Source: Paramecium pentaurelia
Taxonomy: Eukaryota > Ciliophora > Oligohymenophorea > Peniculida > Parameciidae
NCBI GenBank assembly: GCA_905183005.1
Contig: CAJJDO010000143.1
Span: 1 to 64,000, forward strand
Length of the DNA stretch: 64,000 nt
Direction of reading: 5' to 3'
Position 1 is the stretch's first letter. Each line of letters begins with the position of its first letter. A program made the translations under genes and the position numbers. Below the pieces are notes generated by a model. The model ran no database searches. It worked only from the letters and a program-made list of their open reading frames with translations, and was not told where the DNA came from. Positions 1 through 12,138 of this stretch are shown one piece after another.

Positions 1-60
1 GGGGCCAAAGGCCCCTTGGCTTCGGCGTCGTTTGGAGCGCGGCCCCAAACGACGCTGAAA
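1..60. other. GC-rich palindromic leader at window start
   Basis: These first 60 bases are strongly GC-rich, whereas everything after is AT-rich. They contain two inverted repeats: GGGGCC-AAA-GGCCCC at 1-15, and CGTCGTTTGG (about 26-35) pairing with CCAAACGACG (about 46-55). The strand then runs into an A-tract. It is not the Paramecium telomere repeat (CCCCAA/CCCAAA). It could be a library or adaptor remnant, foreign DNA, or a subtelomeric oddity; I cannot tell which. Confidence 0.5.
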
Positions 61-3000
61 AAAAATTTGTAGAACCTATTAGCTTTTTTTTTTTGGTATT
101 GACGATGCATAAATAAATTAAATTTAATTACTTAAGAAGAATGGAATGGGTTTTTATTTGATAAACATGGTGTAAAGCTTATAAATTGCCTTTATGGTCA
201 AACTTAGACTTGTATTTTTAGAATCATCTTCATCACTTAATGTTAAATAGTTGTAATGAAAAGGAAATACTATCATATTAAACCTTATTTTCTTTATATC
301 TTTAATCAAAAGTAAATAAGTTTATTTTGCCATTCCACACGTGAATAAATGGTATCATGAGATATACAGACAGACAGGATTCCATTACTATGACCATCTA
401 AATTGGCTTTTTATTATCATATTTTGACATCCAATAGACTGATAGGCTTAACATCACTACCAGTAGCTAATGTATTTCCATCAGGAGAGAAACGATTTAG
501 AGACTTATTATCGGTTATAGAACTTTAAAATAATTTAATTATGATAAAACTTAAAATCATTTTAATTTAAATTCTGTTGGTATCCAATAAAAAGATGAGG
601 TTTATGTATGTATATTAGTTCTTTAGAAAATGAGGGATCGAAAGTTTAAAAGCCTTAAAAAGTTCTCCTCCTCTAGCTTTCTTAGTCTTTTAACACTTTC
701 TTAGATTGTTTTTTGATCTAAAATTTTTTTTAATTCTTTGTATCATAGATTTAATCCCCTTCTTTTTTACTTTTTGATTCTCTAATGCTCTAAATGAAAA
801 TAATTTAGAGCCTCATCATTTTTTTTCCTTCTTGCTCATCTCGATTTGTTGCTCTTATGCAAATAATGATCAAAAAAGACCCAGATAAACCCACCGCTTT
901 TAAGGAACCAATCCAATTATTGCATGCTCTCCACTATTAACATTTATGATCAAACATTCTCAAAAAACTTTATACTGTTTTAGTCATATTTACCTCAGAA
1001 CCCTCAAAACTTTAGCCTGAATTTTTCATGTAAAATACCTTTAACATATAAATATTTCTTTGAAAATTTGAGAAATTAACTAGAATTTTTGTAATTTTGT
1101 TCAATTTTTTTATGATTAAACTATTCGCTCTTATTCATATAGATTATTAAAATATAGTTCATTTTAACTAACTTTATTTCAGTATCAAGTTGTATTCAGC
1201 CAAAAATTTTCGTTCAAAATGTTGAATATATATAAAGAGGAAATATATAAACTACTAGTTTAAGAAGTAATTATTAATTTTAATTTTGATAAGTAACTTG
1301 ATATTGAGTTAATCGTATTCAAAATCTTGAGAGAAGTTTGATACTAATTAACATTATGAATTATGTGGCAGAATCATTCACATTTAGAGAGAAAATAATT
1401 AAATTAAATGATTTCCTGAGAAAATATAATTGTTAATAAAATAACTTATGATATAAATTAATTACTTATTAATAAATAAAACCATATAATTATGTTGTTG
1501 TTTTTAAATTGATTACTCTTCTTCTCAATTAATTTTATCTTAATCCTAAAAAAATGGATATATTGAAATTTTAATTATATTTTTCATCACAAATTATTTT
1601 AATATTATCAATTAAAGATGATAATAAATTATAAATAATTACCTTTCTTATGTTTATAATTCAATTTAGTGATATTACTTTGATTTTTTTTCAGTTTCCA
1701 AACAGGGAATGAAAAATTATTATGTTTTATATGAAATTGGTTTTGTATTTAAAGAAAAATTGGTATTTCAATTATTTTAAATTGAATTGGTTTAAGGTTG
1801 TAAATTAGATAATATATCAAACATTTTTAATTAAATTTATGGTTTTTTGTTAAGTAGAATTGATTACAAAAATAAAATAATAAATACTTACCTATTTTGT
1901 GCTAAGTAGACAGTTATTATGAATCAGAGAATTAATGTTTTGTGATTACAAAGAGTATTGCACATTGTTGTTACTTTATATTAATCAGATTTAAGCTAAA
2001 TTAATATATATTTCAAAATAGTTGATTAATTGTAAACTTTTTTCTGGCTATTATATTACAGATATTAAAGCAATTGCAGATTCAATTATCAATCATGACT
2101 ATTATAAAAATAAAAGGCAATAATAAATTATAAATTAAAAAAATTAAATCAGTAAAATTAATATATATTTTATCAAACAATTCAATTAAGAGACAACATA
2201 CTTTTTAAAATCATGATTTAAATATTATTGTATTTGATTCTATTATTTAAATGACTGGTACCTCAACTGAATAATAAAATTCTCAATTCTTCTTGAATTA
2301 AACAAAAAACATACAAGGTATAAGGGTGATTACATATTCAAAGTAATTCGTTTGTTTAGAAATAATTAAAATAGTTTTAATTAATTAATCCGTTCTAATA
2401 CTACAAACATCACTAAAGTGTATCTATCTTAAATCCACTCATAATGATGAAGAACAAAAAATAAGTTGAAAATAATAAATTAAGAAAAATGAAAACCAGA
2501 TTATTTTTAGAATATTGTTATGATATAATCATAGATTAAAACCTATATAAATAATAAAATGCTTTTCGAGAACATATTTAAACAAAAATGTAGTGCTAAT
2601 ACCCTACTACGAATTATCTTGCCAGACTTTTGAAACTCAGCCAGAAGAGGCATAAGTCCATGATTTTTATTAGATTTTGACTATTTTGAATTATTTTCAA
2701 ATGTAATTTAAATATTTTCCTTCATTCAAAAGAGAATAATTTTTAACGTCTCTCAAGCAATCTATAATATATTTGATCAGAATTTGTTAAGTTTAATACA
2801 AAATATATATGTTTACGTAATATTAATTAAAAATATATTTTCATTAAAATCTAATTATTTATAGAAATAAGAAGCATAAGTATCCTTAGTTGATTCTGAA
2901 TTGATTATTTTTTCTAATAAGTTTCTAATAAATGATTCTTAATCATTTATATAAGGCCTAGAGGAATATGGCTCAATTTAGAAAATATGTACAGATTTCT

Positions 3001-3217
3001 GTCATCTAATATAGTCTCTATAAGATAGATAACCTGTCACTTGAGAAAGGTCGATGCCATCATTATAAATCTACTAATTACTAATTATTTAATTGTCATC
3101 TAGATATTAACAAATCTCATTATTAATGACACCTAAAATAGTAGCTATATTAAATTTCAAATTTAATTATAAAAGATTTTATTCATCTATTACTTTTTAT
3201 ATTCATTAATTAAATAT
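61..3217. other. AT-rich gene-poor stretch
   Basis: About 3.1 kb with no convincing open gene under the TGA-only-stop code in either strand. Apart from the WD40 remnant listed separately, I see mostly A/T runs. A few patches are less AT-rich (about 840-950, 2590-2670 and 2960-3060) and may be decayed coding sequence, but no frame stays coherent. Its position next to the abrupt window start suggests a scaffold end or subtelomeric region. Confidence 0.55.
343..527 (-). pseudogene. decayed WD40-repeat fragment
   Basis: On the minus strand this reads like one and a half WD40 repeats. It has FSPDGNTLATGSD, then LLDVK, then a TGA stop, then QQKANLDGHSNGILSVC. Ciliate WD40 proteins commonly have 'WDVKTGQQKAKLDGHS' at this place, so the stop lies where a conserved TG pair is expected. 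No ATG, flanking repeats or long open frame are present. I therefore call it a relic of a WD40-repeat gene, such as are abundant in Paramecium. The limits are approximate. Confidence 0.6.
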
Positions 3218-6200
3218 ATGTATCCACAATCACAGAACACTCAATAACAGGCAGTGCAACATTAGCCATCAACTCAATCTACTCAGTATCAGCCAAATTC
3301 AATCAAGTTAACAAGAAAAGACTCTAAACGAGACTCTCATACCAAATTTTAGCACGAAGGTGTCTCGCTCAAAATACACCCTGTAATTGGCGATTCAAAT
3401 GTAGTAAAAAATATTTATTTATAAATTAGACTGTAAATCAAACAAATCATCCAAATCCAGACAATTAATTTTTCATACTTGAAGACAAAAAGATATAGTT
3501 AGACAAAAAAAAGTAGCCTTAATTTTCTTCAAAATTAAGTTGTTTTAGGAAGAGGCCAGATCCTAGTTTAGAATGGGAACATCATTAAGAGAAGTAACTA
3601 TACAGCGAATTTTCTGAGTTTATAGAATCAAGGTTCAAAGAAGTTCTGGTAAAAGTTATTGAATTATTTTAAGATAACCTCGAGCATAAATAAATACTAT
3701 GCAAAAATAGGATTCCAAATATTTATTTTCATCTTCAACTTTCTTGAACTAATTTTTACCTTAAGCTACAAAACTTATAATATTGATCTTGAGACATATG
3801 AGTTTTGCTACACCATTTCTATCATTTCATCAGTCATAACTCATATTTTATCCTGGATGTATTCATTCAACCTAAGACAAGTTGTGAAAAAAAATATCTT
3901 TGTCAATATGCCCTATTATATTTTCTATATGGTTATGGGGGGTTTAAGTTTTTTAAAAATAGCTCCATTTATATATTATTTCAATAGAGATTAATCCATT
4001 AATTAATATTCATTTAGCGAAATTAATAAATATTTGATTTTAAATGGGGAAGATAAATTTAGAAATCCATTAAGACTTTTAAAAAAAAGAGCAAAGCCTG
4101 TCAATATATTTAGAGATTTTATTTTTCACAGGTTATCTGTTCTTTCCATGATAATTACCTTGTGTCTTTAAACATTTCCTTAAATTTTTATCTAAGGTTT
4201 TTACAATTCAGAAAAATCTAAATGGGATGGATTCAATACTGTGAGCTTTATTTTATTAATAATCAATTTAATCTATTACCTTTTTGAATTATACTTCATT
4301 ATTATAACTACAACTTCTAGATTTATGCAAACTGAACTAGAATTTAAAATGAAGAAAATAAAATTAAAGTATTTTGAAGAAACTAAACAATTATTGAAAG
4401 CAGACTAACAAAAAATTGGATTTATTAAGTCTTTTTATTTTCATATAGACTCAAGTATATTAAGTTCTTATCAAAAGAAAGTATGTATGGTTTTAATCCT
4501 TACTTTCTTAACAAGATATAAAAGAATTGAATATATCTAATTCCATTATATTGATTGTTATGAAGAAGTTACATTGTAATATTTGGCTAATTGCCTAAAA
4601 TTAATTTAAGTATAGAGAATAAGTTTGTTATATTATGATTAAAAAAATTTAGAAAGTTTGAAAAGTATATTTTAAAAATAAAATTTTCCTAATTTAACTC
4701 TTCAATTTTAAGACAACAGCATTATTGATGCTGAATGGGATGCTGATTAGATTGATATAAATGATGAAGAAGAGAAAGTTTAGGATTTACTTTTAATTGA
4801 AAATCCTAAAATAAATTCTGGTTGGTAAGCTGTGTAATAGAATTATTTTATTAAAAATGATTATATTAAAAAAACAGAATATTTTATGAAGCTGATTCCA
4901 AAAGAATACTAGACATTAAAAAGATACTCTAAAGGATCTTTTGGTGTGGATAATCATTAAAATTAAGAGGCAATTAAATCAATTATATATGAAAGCCCTG
5001 AATAGATTGTTGAAGAAGCATAAGCTAAAATAGATTGCATAACCAAAAGAGCAATATTTGAAGAATATATAGGGAAATATAAATTTTTGTTAACGTTGTA
5101 TGATTATTATCAAAGCTTAGCAGAATTGAATGAATGTCATGCATCTATTCAATCATTTTACTCTATGCTTAATGGGTCATTATAAATTGTTTCTCTCTAC
5201 TATTTGAGTACCAATTCAGATAATTTTACTACAGCGTTAATAGTTTTAACAGTAGTTCATCCATTTATATAGTTGTTACTATTTGCAATCTTTTAGTCAA
5301 GAGTATTTAAAAATTTAACGCCATTATACTAAATATAATATGTTCTTTTATATGGTATATTTAACTTTTTCAAGATATGGGATATCATAATGATTGTATT
5401 GTATTTAGCAGTAAAATAATTTTCTGATTTTGTGAGAAGAGAATTTAATGGTGAAGCTTACATAAAGTTCAAAAATTATGCTTCAAAATTTGAAGGTAGT
5501 CTTCCTATTTCAATTTTTTCCTAAAAGTCTGTATAAGTTAATCCAAGAAGTGTAATGCAAATAAAATATTAACCATTTTATTAGGCAGTTATTTGGGCAA
5601 CAGATGTTTAGGAAGTATTAAATAAGCTTCCTTAGTGCTTTATTTATATATTAGTATTATACAAAGACAAGAGTTCATTTATTGTAAATTCTGCTGTAAT
5701 TCCTGCTATAATTTAGCAAGTAAAAGAGAGTTTAATTTCATTAAAAGAGTTATTAAAAGTTCTTATTTAAGACTTTTTCATTCCAGCTTTAATTTTAAGT
5801 AGAGTTTCTGAAGAATAATTCTTATAATCTATATTATATTTTAATTCAATTTCAAATTAAATGAAATTAGAATATCCTAAATCCTTTTCAATATTGTCGA
5901 AAGCTAACGAAAGATTTATAAAAGAAAGTTGCATTTTGAAAATTAATTTGAAAACTTTAGATTTTAGTGATTATAAAGATTTAAATAGAGAGAAGATACT
6001 GGCATAGGTTAGACTTGTTCTTGCTTCTATAGAAAATAAATTGGAAATATATGATGCATAAAGATTTTTTTTTATGGGATCTGAAATTAATGATTTTATC
6101 AGATGTCTTATAGCGAGTAGAATTTATTAATTAAAACTTAATTTTTCTTTAGACGAAGTAGACCCTCATCATACTCATTATCTTAATGCTATTATAAAGC

Positions 6201-6850
6201 ATTGCCCATCATAATTGCAACTCTTACAAATATAAATTGAAGCTTCAGAATTAAAAAATATGGAATTTTTAGTAGAAAGATAACATTCTCTAAAAGCATT
6301 TTCTTATTCCTTTTTCTAAAAAATAAAATAAGAAAAATCATTTAATCCAGTTTTAAGATAAAAAAAGAATTCAAAATTTATTTTAGAAATAAAGGAAGAA
6401 TTTTTACATTTAGACAGGTACAATTTTGAGCAATTCTATTTTGAAGTTTCTGGAAATCTTGGATTGTCTTAATGTAATGAATTATTAGCAAAGTTTACTG
6501 AGATGAAAGTATTCAAGTTATCGCTTTATAATAAGGCAGATATACAGATATTTGAATTTTCAAAAAATTTAACAACACGACTCGATATTTTGGATATTAC
6601 TTTTGAAAATATTAGATTAGACTTTTAACAATTCCGATTCAATACACTGAAAAAACTAAAAATGGTATTGAAAATGTGTGAATTTGAAAAAGAGAAATTA
6701 GAAACAATTTTATTAAGTTTAAACTTTAAAAATACAAAAGAGGTTGATATCGATGTATCTTAAAGTATGTAGATCTTTACAACCATGGAGTAGAAAGAAA
6801 TAGTAAGAAATTTAGAGAGAAAAAATATAAATGTCATTTTTAAGATCTGA
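3218..6850 (+). CDS. large polytopic membrane protein, XK-related-like
   Basis: A single open frame of 1,210 codons (TAA/TAG = Gln) runs from ATG 3218 to TGA 6848-6850 without an intron. The N-terminal ~145 residues are Gln/Ser-rich and probably cytosolic. Two hydrophobic blocks follow (roughly residues 160-400 and 660-760), each with several membrane helices. One carries LQTFPQIFIQGFYN, which resembles the ESxPQLxLQLY signature of XK-related scramblase-type proteins; a weaker copy (NGSLQIVSLYYLS) starts the second block. The C-terminal ~350 residues show spaced Leu/Ile patterns like degenerate leucine-rich repeats. The XK relation is inference from that short motif. A decayed relative may lie just downstream. 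Confidence 0.75.
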
Positions 6851-8966
6851 ATTATCAATATAATAACAGAGCATAAGTTATATAATTTTTCTGTAATAGC
6901 TCTTAAGATTTTATGCAAAATAATTTCATTCCGAATCATTATTTTTTTTTATTTGTAATATTTAAATAAAGACAACAATTTATAGTAATGAAATACCTTT
7001 TTTATTATTATTCAAATTTATATTTCTGCCTCTTTTGACATCAATTGAAAATAAGAAACTTTAAAATAAAATTAATAATCTTTTAAAAGATTGTTATCAA
7101 ATTACCTATAATTTTCTTTGAAATGATAAATAGGGAATAGAATCTTACAATTTTTGTTGTTATTCTTCATATTCTCCAATTATAAAAGTATAAATTCCCT
7201 ATTACAGAATATTTAATATTTTTATGGAACCAACGATTTTTTAATGTTTGTGTGCAGGCATTCAAATAGCTTTTCCATGATAAGGATAGCTAGTTATAAA
7301 TAAGTAGTAACTTGATTACTATCAAGCAAAATATTCAATTTACTTTAATTTAATTTAATACAAAATTTAAATCTCCATTCTTCTACTTTTAAATAATGAG
7401 CAAGTTTATATGAAAACTTATGGCATTAGTGATATCTTTAAAATTTCATTCCACCTATTGTATGTTATAGTTTAATCATTATTTTAACTCTCTTAACATT
7501 TTCTAAATTTTCAATTTCTTTTTTCTTTGCTGAATAATTTCTAATTTGATCCAATATTAAAGTGAATAGAATATATAACTTCACCATTATCAATCCTAAC
7601 TTTAATTCAAGACTTTTTTGTCTAATACTGCTTAATTCTATTTTACGTGATATCGCTTTTATTTTTCATTTATTCAACAATTAAAATTCGATTGAACGCT
7701 TCCTAGGATATAGAAAAAGTAAAAAATGAGTTGATTATTATATTTATAAGAATAGAAGAATTTTTATTTGGAGAAATTGCCATATTTTTGAAAAAGATGT
7801 TTTTAGGAACATATTTCATACTTTTAAGATAACTGATAGTTTTTTCAAGCTTGATTGTGCTTTTAAGAAAGTAGCCATCTATATTTCCTTTAGGTATTAA
7901 GAATTTGAGAAAAGCATAGTCAGTTGTGGATTTAATACTTTAAGAAAAATAAATAACAAGAATTAGACTTCATTTGGATCTACAAATTTATTCTTTTCTA
8001 AAAAGCATATAATGAATTCAAAAATAGAGTAGAATATTTTTTCTAGATTGTTAATAGGATTTGCTTTTTACAGAGTTTTATATTCTAATAATTTAAGAAA
8101 ATGGTATCTTTCATAATCAAGGACATCAGATATTCACAAATTCTTCAATGTTATAAATTCCCTCTTAATCAAATTACACTTGTCAAATCTAATCCTTGCT
8201 TTTACATTTATTCTAGAATACTATATAATAGTCATTCCTTCTCAATGTAGTTTAAGTACAACATAGCGATTTTTAAATCACTAAAATATTCATTGAAAGA
8301 CTAAAATTATTAAGTTATTAAGTAGAGAGTAAAATCTAGAAAATAAGTACAAAGCTCAATCCTTTTTTAGATCATCTTTTAGACAGTTCTTTACCTTTTT
8401 GCTTTTATCTATTCCTCAATCATTTGAGGTCTCTAAATGGTTCTCAAAATATTCTATTCATAATGACTTCATAATCTTATTCAATGGCTCAATTAGATAC
8501 TATCCTAAATAGCTCTTTTTGTAAGATTCGAAAGAGTAGAAATAATTCAATTATTTATATCTAACTTCTACAATTTTAAAGTGTTTTGAGGAATCCTAGA
8601 ATATCATTATTTATTTTAAGGTTGATATTTTAATTAATAATAATTTTTGATAATTCAATAAAATACTGTTTAAAAATCAAAGAAATTTTATTCTCTTTTC
8701 TTATTAATAATGTAGAAAATATTGCAAAAGAGATAATTTAAAAATCAATTATTGATTATAATAGACTTATTAAACATTTTAAAATAATGAAATTTTGGTG
8801 AACCTAAAATTTATATTGATGTTACTGATTGGGTGGCTTTTTATGAGATTATACTTTTATATTAATGAATTTATATTTTCTACTTGATTTATAACTTTTT
8901 TTATAATGAATCTAAATTGATTATGATAACTTTGTTATACTATTTGATGCGATTTATGATAATTTT
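6851..8966. other. gap between genes, mostly decayed sequence
   Basis: About 2.1 kb between the polytopic protein and the histidine kinase gene. The first ~850 bases show no coherent frame. From about 7690 to 8801 the plus strand has overlapping frame fragments that look protein-like but do not join (see the pseudogene entry). From 8802 to 8966 there is only AT-rich upstream sequence of the kinase gene. Confidence 0.5.
7690..8801 (+). pseudogene. possible broken paralogue of the upstream membrane protein C-terminus
   Basis: Three plus-strand frames carry plausible protein pieces in turn. One frame covers about 7733-8015 (ends TGA 8013), a second about 7862-8300 (includes TSDIHKFFNVINSLLIK and LILAFTFILEYYI) and a third 8016-8801 (ends KHFKIMKFW, TGA 8799). 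The second piece has the same hydrophobic spacing as INDFIRCLIASRIYQLKLN in the gene at 3218-6850. Switching frames cannot be explained by single small introns that I can see. I read this as a frameshifted, decaying copy of the C-terminal leucine-rich region. An undetected multi-intron gene is the alternative. Confidence 0.35.
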
Positions 8967-11900
8967 ATGTATATGACAAAATATGTTAGAATACTTATAA
9001 TTTTTTTAAATTTCATGATAGTATGTAATTCAAGATATTAGATTGTTTTACTGTTTTACATAACGCTAGATTAATTCACGAGAAGACCACAAATATTTGA
9101 ATAATATTCTTGTTCTCAGCGATTGTTAGAACTAAATATTTTACAACATATGAGAAAGAATTTATAGGAATCAATGAGAGGAACAAATGAAAAAGAATAT
9201 TAATTATAAAATATAATTTTTATAGTTGTTTTATATAAAATAGCAATGTTAGTATGGTTAAGAAAATAAAAAAGATTAGCATTAGAAATATACGAAGATT
9301 ATAATGATTCTATTTACATTGATTGCCAGAATGAGTTAATAATCTCTCAATTCTGGCCGCTGTTTGTGACTATAATGAAAATCTATTTGCTTTATAGTAT
9401 TGTATTGATGATGATAAATAATATCAAAGGATTTGAAGAGTATAATAATTAGACTGTCACTCTTTATACATATTTATTAATTTTGCTTCCTTTAGCTATG
9501 ATAGTTTACGATAGATGGATTATCCAAAAATTATCCAAAAAATAGAAAGTAGCACTTACATAAATTATTTTTATTATATTGGAAACACTATTATAGCTAT
9601 ATTTATCTCAAATGCTAATGGAATATTCAAGTTTATAAAGAGTAATTGGGATATTGTTAATATTTACAATTATGCTAATTGTTATGGCAACAATGAACAA
9701 TTTCAAAATAAGGTTAATGATTCTAGTCAAATTCTTTATTTACTTAGGTTATAAAACAGAATTTGCTATATTTTAATATTAGTTCACATACAATATTGCT
9801 TTTTTGAATTTTTTATTAGTTTATTATTGGGATCAGCAGATAATTAGGTTGAGTAAAATAAAGCATTTTGCTGAATAATCTCTAAGAAGCATACCAACAG
9901 CAGTTTGTATATTGAATTCTGATTGCTAGCAGGTTTTATTTTCAAATAGATACATGAAAAAATTGATAGATAAATCAAATACAAAGACAAAAACATTTAT
10001 GACTAAATCTGTCAAATAGGATTATCTGTTTGAGACTCAACCATCAATCATGAACAATTATGATGAGATATTTTTATTTTTTTCTTAAATGTTTGCAAAT
10101 ATAGAAGAAGTTAAAAATTAATTACCAGCGGATTCTAGCAAATTCAATCTGGATAATCTGGATAATAAGGATGAGGAATAATTAAATTTAAATTAAATTA
10201 TCTAATATATCAATAAGGCTGACAAAAAGACTTAAGGAAAAATATATACCTTAAGATGTTAATTTATAGACCGCCCAGAATAAGCCTATGATGAATCTTA
10301 GAAAGTTGTAATTGAAGTAAAGATGAAAACACTTTTGTAATATGAAGATAATAAACATGCAACTTTAATAAATCTTTATGATATATCAACTAATTTAAAG
10401 TCTATATATTATAAGAATTTGAATTAGTTTAAAAGTAAAGTAATAAGATCCATATCTCACGAATTAAGGACTAGATTGAATGCTATTTAAGGTATGATTT
10501 AGATGGTTTAAAATTACAATCAGAAATTTGATAGAGAAGTATAAAAATATTTAAAGGCAGCTTTTAATAATTGCAGAATTTAAAATTTTATTATTGGTTC
10601 AATAATTGATTATAATTTATTGAGGGAAAGATAATTGCCAATTAAATTAGATAAAATTAAAATTAATATGTTAATTTAAGAAGTTATAGAATTATTCAAA
10701 GATGAAGCAGAACTAAAAAATGTAAAGATTAAATATGAAGATAAAATACAGACAAATAACTATGAATTGTTGGATTCAGAGAAATTTCAAAGCATACTCA
10801 TTCATATTATTTCTAATAGCATTAGGTTTAGTAAATCTGATGGATTAATTTCGGTTAGATTATAAAAAGATCTAAGTAATACTAATAACAATAATTATTA
10901 AACTAATAGTTACATTTAAGTGCCTGATAATAAAGTACAAATTCATCGACATTCAAAATTGTAAATTCCACATTCCTAATCTCCTCAATAACAGAGAATG
11001 AGTGGAAGCGAATTTTGCCATGATTCTTCAAATAATAAATAACGCAGAACATATAGTAAATACAAGATGGCCAGTTAATTTTCTTCTATTGGAAATTTAT
11101 CCACTAATCTTGCAGATGTTTATATGATTGAAGTAAAAGACAATGGTTTAGGAATGACAACAGAAAGATTGGAATAAATCAGATCTTTACTTAATGGGGA
11201 AGATTTCTAAGTAGATAGAAATTCCAATGACGCATCATCTGGAATGATGCTTGGATTACGTGCTTCAAATTAATTAATAAAGAACGTATCAGGTAAAGAT
11301 GATAATTTAAATTACATATCTATTGATTCAGATATTGATAAGGGTACAATTGTTTAGATGCATATAAAAATAAGATTAATTTCAGGAGAGAATTTTTCAA
11401 GTGATTTAATACTAAAAGAATCTAGTGTTGAAAATGAAGGAATAGTTCATTCATATAACAATTTCAATTTAAAATTGAGTCCATGGTCTACAGTAACTTA
11501 AATTCACACAAAAAATTTATGTTAATGTGAAAATACCTTTATGATTGTTGATGATGAACCATATAATTTAATAGTTTTAGAATCTCTTTTGAAGAAATTA
11601 TAACACTAAGTAGTAAAGGCAGAAAATGGTAAACATTGTATCCAAATATTAGAAAAAATGCTTGAACAATTTTAAGAACATAAATGTAAGGGATATAAAG
11701 GTATAATAATGGATTATTAAATGCCAATAATGAATGGTGAAGAAGCCACTAAATATATTACTTAGATTTGTAAAGATAAAAATATTCCACCCATTCCAAT
11801 ATTTGGCTTAACTGGATTCTCTGGAGAGGATGAAATAAATAGACTATTAGATTCAGGAATGAGAGAAGTTTACATTAAACCGATAACGATCAGAACTCTT

Positions 11901-12038
11901 GAGGATCTTATAAGTAATATTAGTAAGAGTGAATATCGATCTCTAGATTATGTATCAAATATATCTTAGCAATTTTAATTCATTGATATAGAATATGCTG
12001 AAGAGGATAAACTAGTGTTGGAATAATCAGCTCAATGA
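8967..12038 (+). CDS. hybrid sensor histidine kinase with response-regulator domain
   Basis: An intronless frame of 1,023 codons from ATG 8967 (later in-frame ATGs at 9015, 9150 and 9246 are possible starts). The N-terminal third holds about six or seven hydrophobic helices. Then comes a linker and a dimerisation/phosphoacceptor box with ISHELRTRLNA (His at codon 10458-10460). Next is a HATPase domain with N-box HIISNSIRFS, a G1-like EVKDNGLGM and a G2-like MMLGLRAS. A receiver domain starts near 11540 with FMIVDDEP, the phospho-Asp in GIIMDYQMPIMNG, and LTGFSG and KP further on. The protein should autophosphorylate on His and relay to its own Asp at a membrane. No PAS domain is visible. Such hybrid kinases occur in ciliates but their signals are mostly unknown. 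Confidence 0.9.
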
Positions 12039-12138
12039 AACTTAAATCAATGCTTTTTGAACTATCTTGAAGCTTTCATTATTTGTGTTTAATTAGCTTT
12101 TATTTTAAATAGTTAAGAAGTAGAAAAATAAAATTTAT

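Noticed and set aside
2590..2610. Short inverted repeat GTAGT...ACTAC as a possible ncRNA hairpin
   Set aside because: The stem is only five base pairs with a long loop, and no other RNA-gene features surround it.
3805..3987. Second plus-strand frame inside the first large gene
   Set aside because: It is a shadow in another frame of the 1,210-codon membrane protein.
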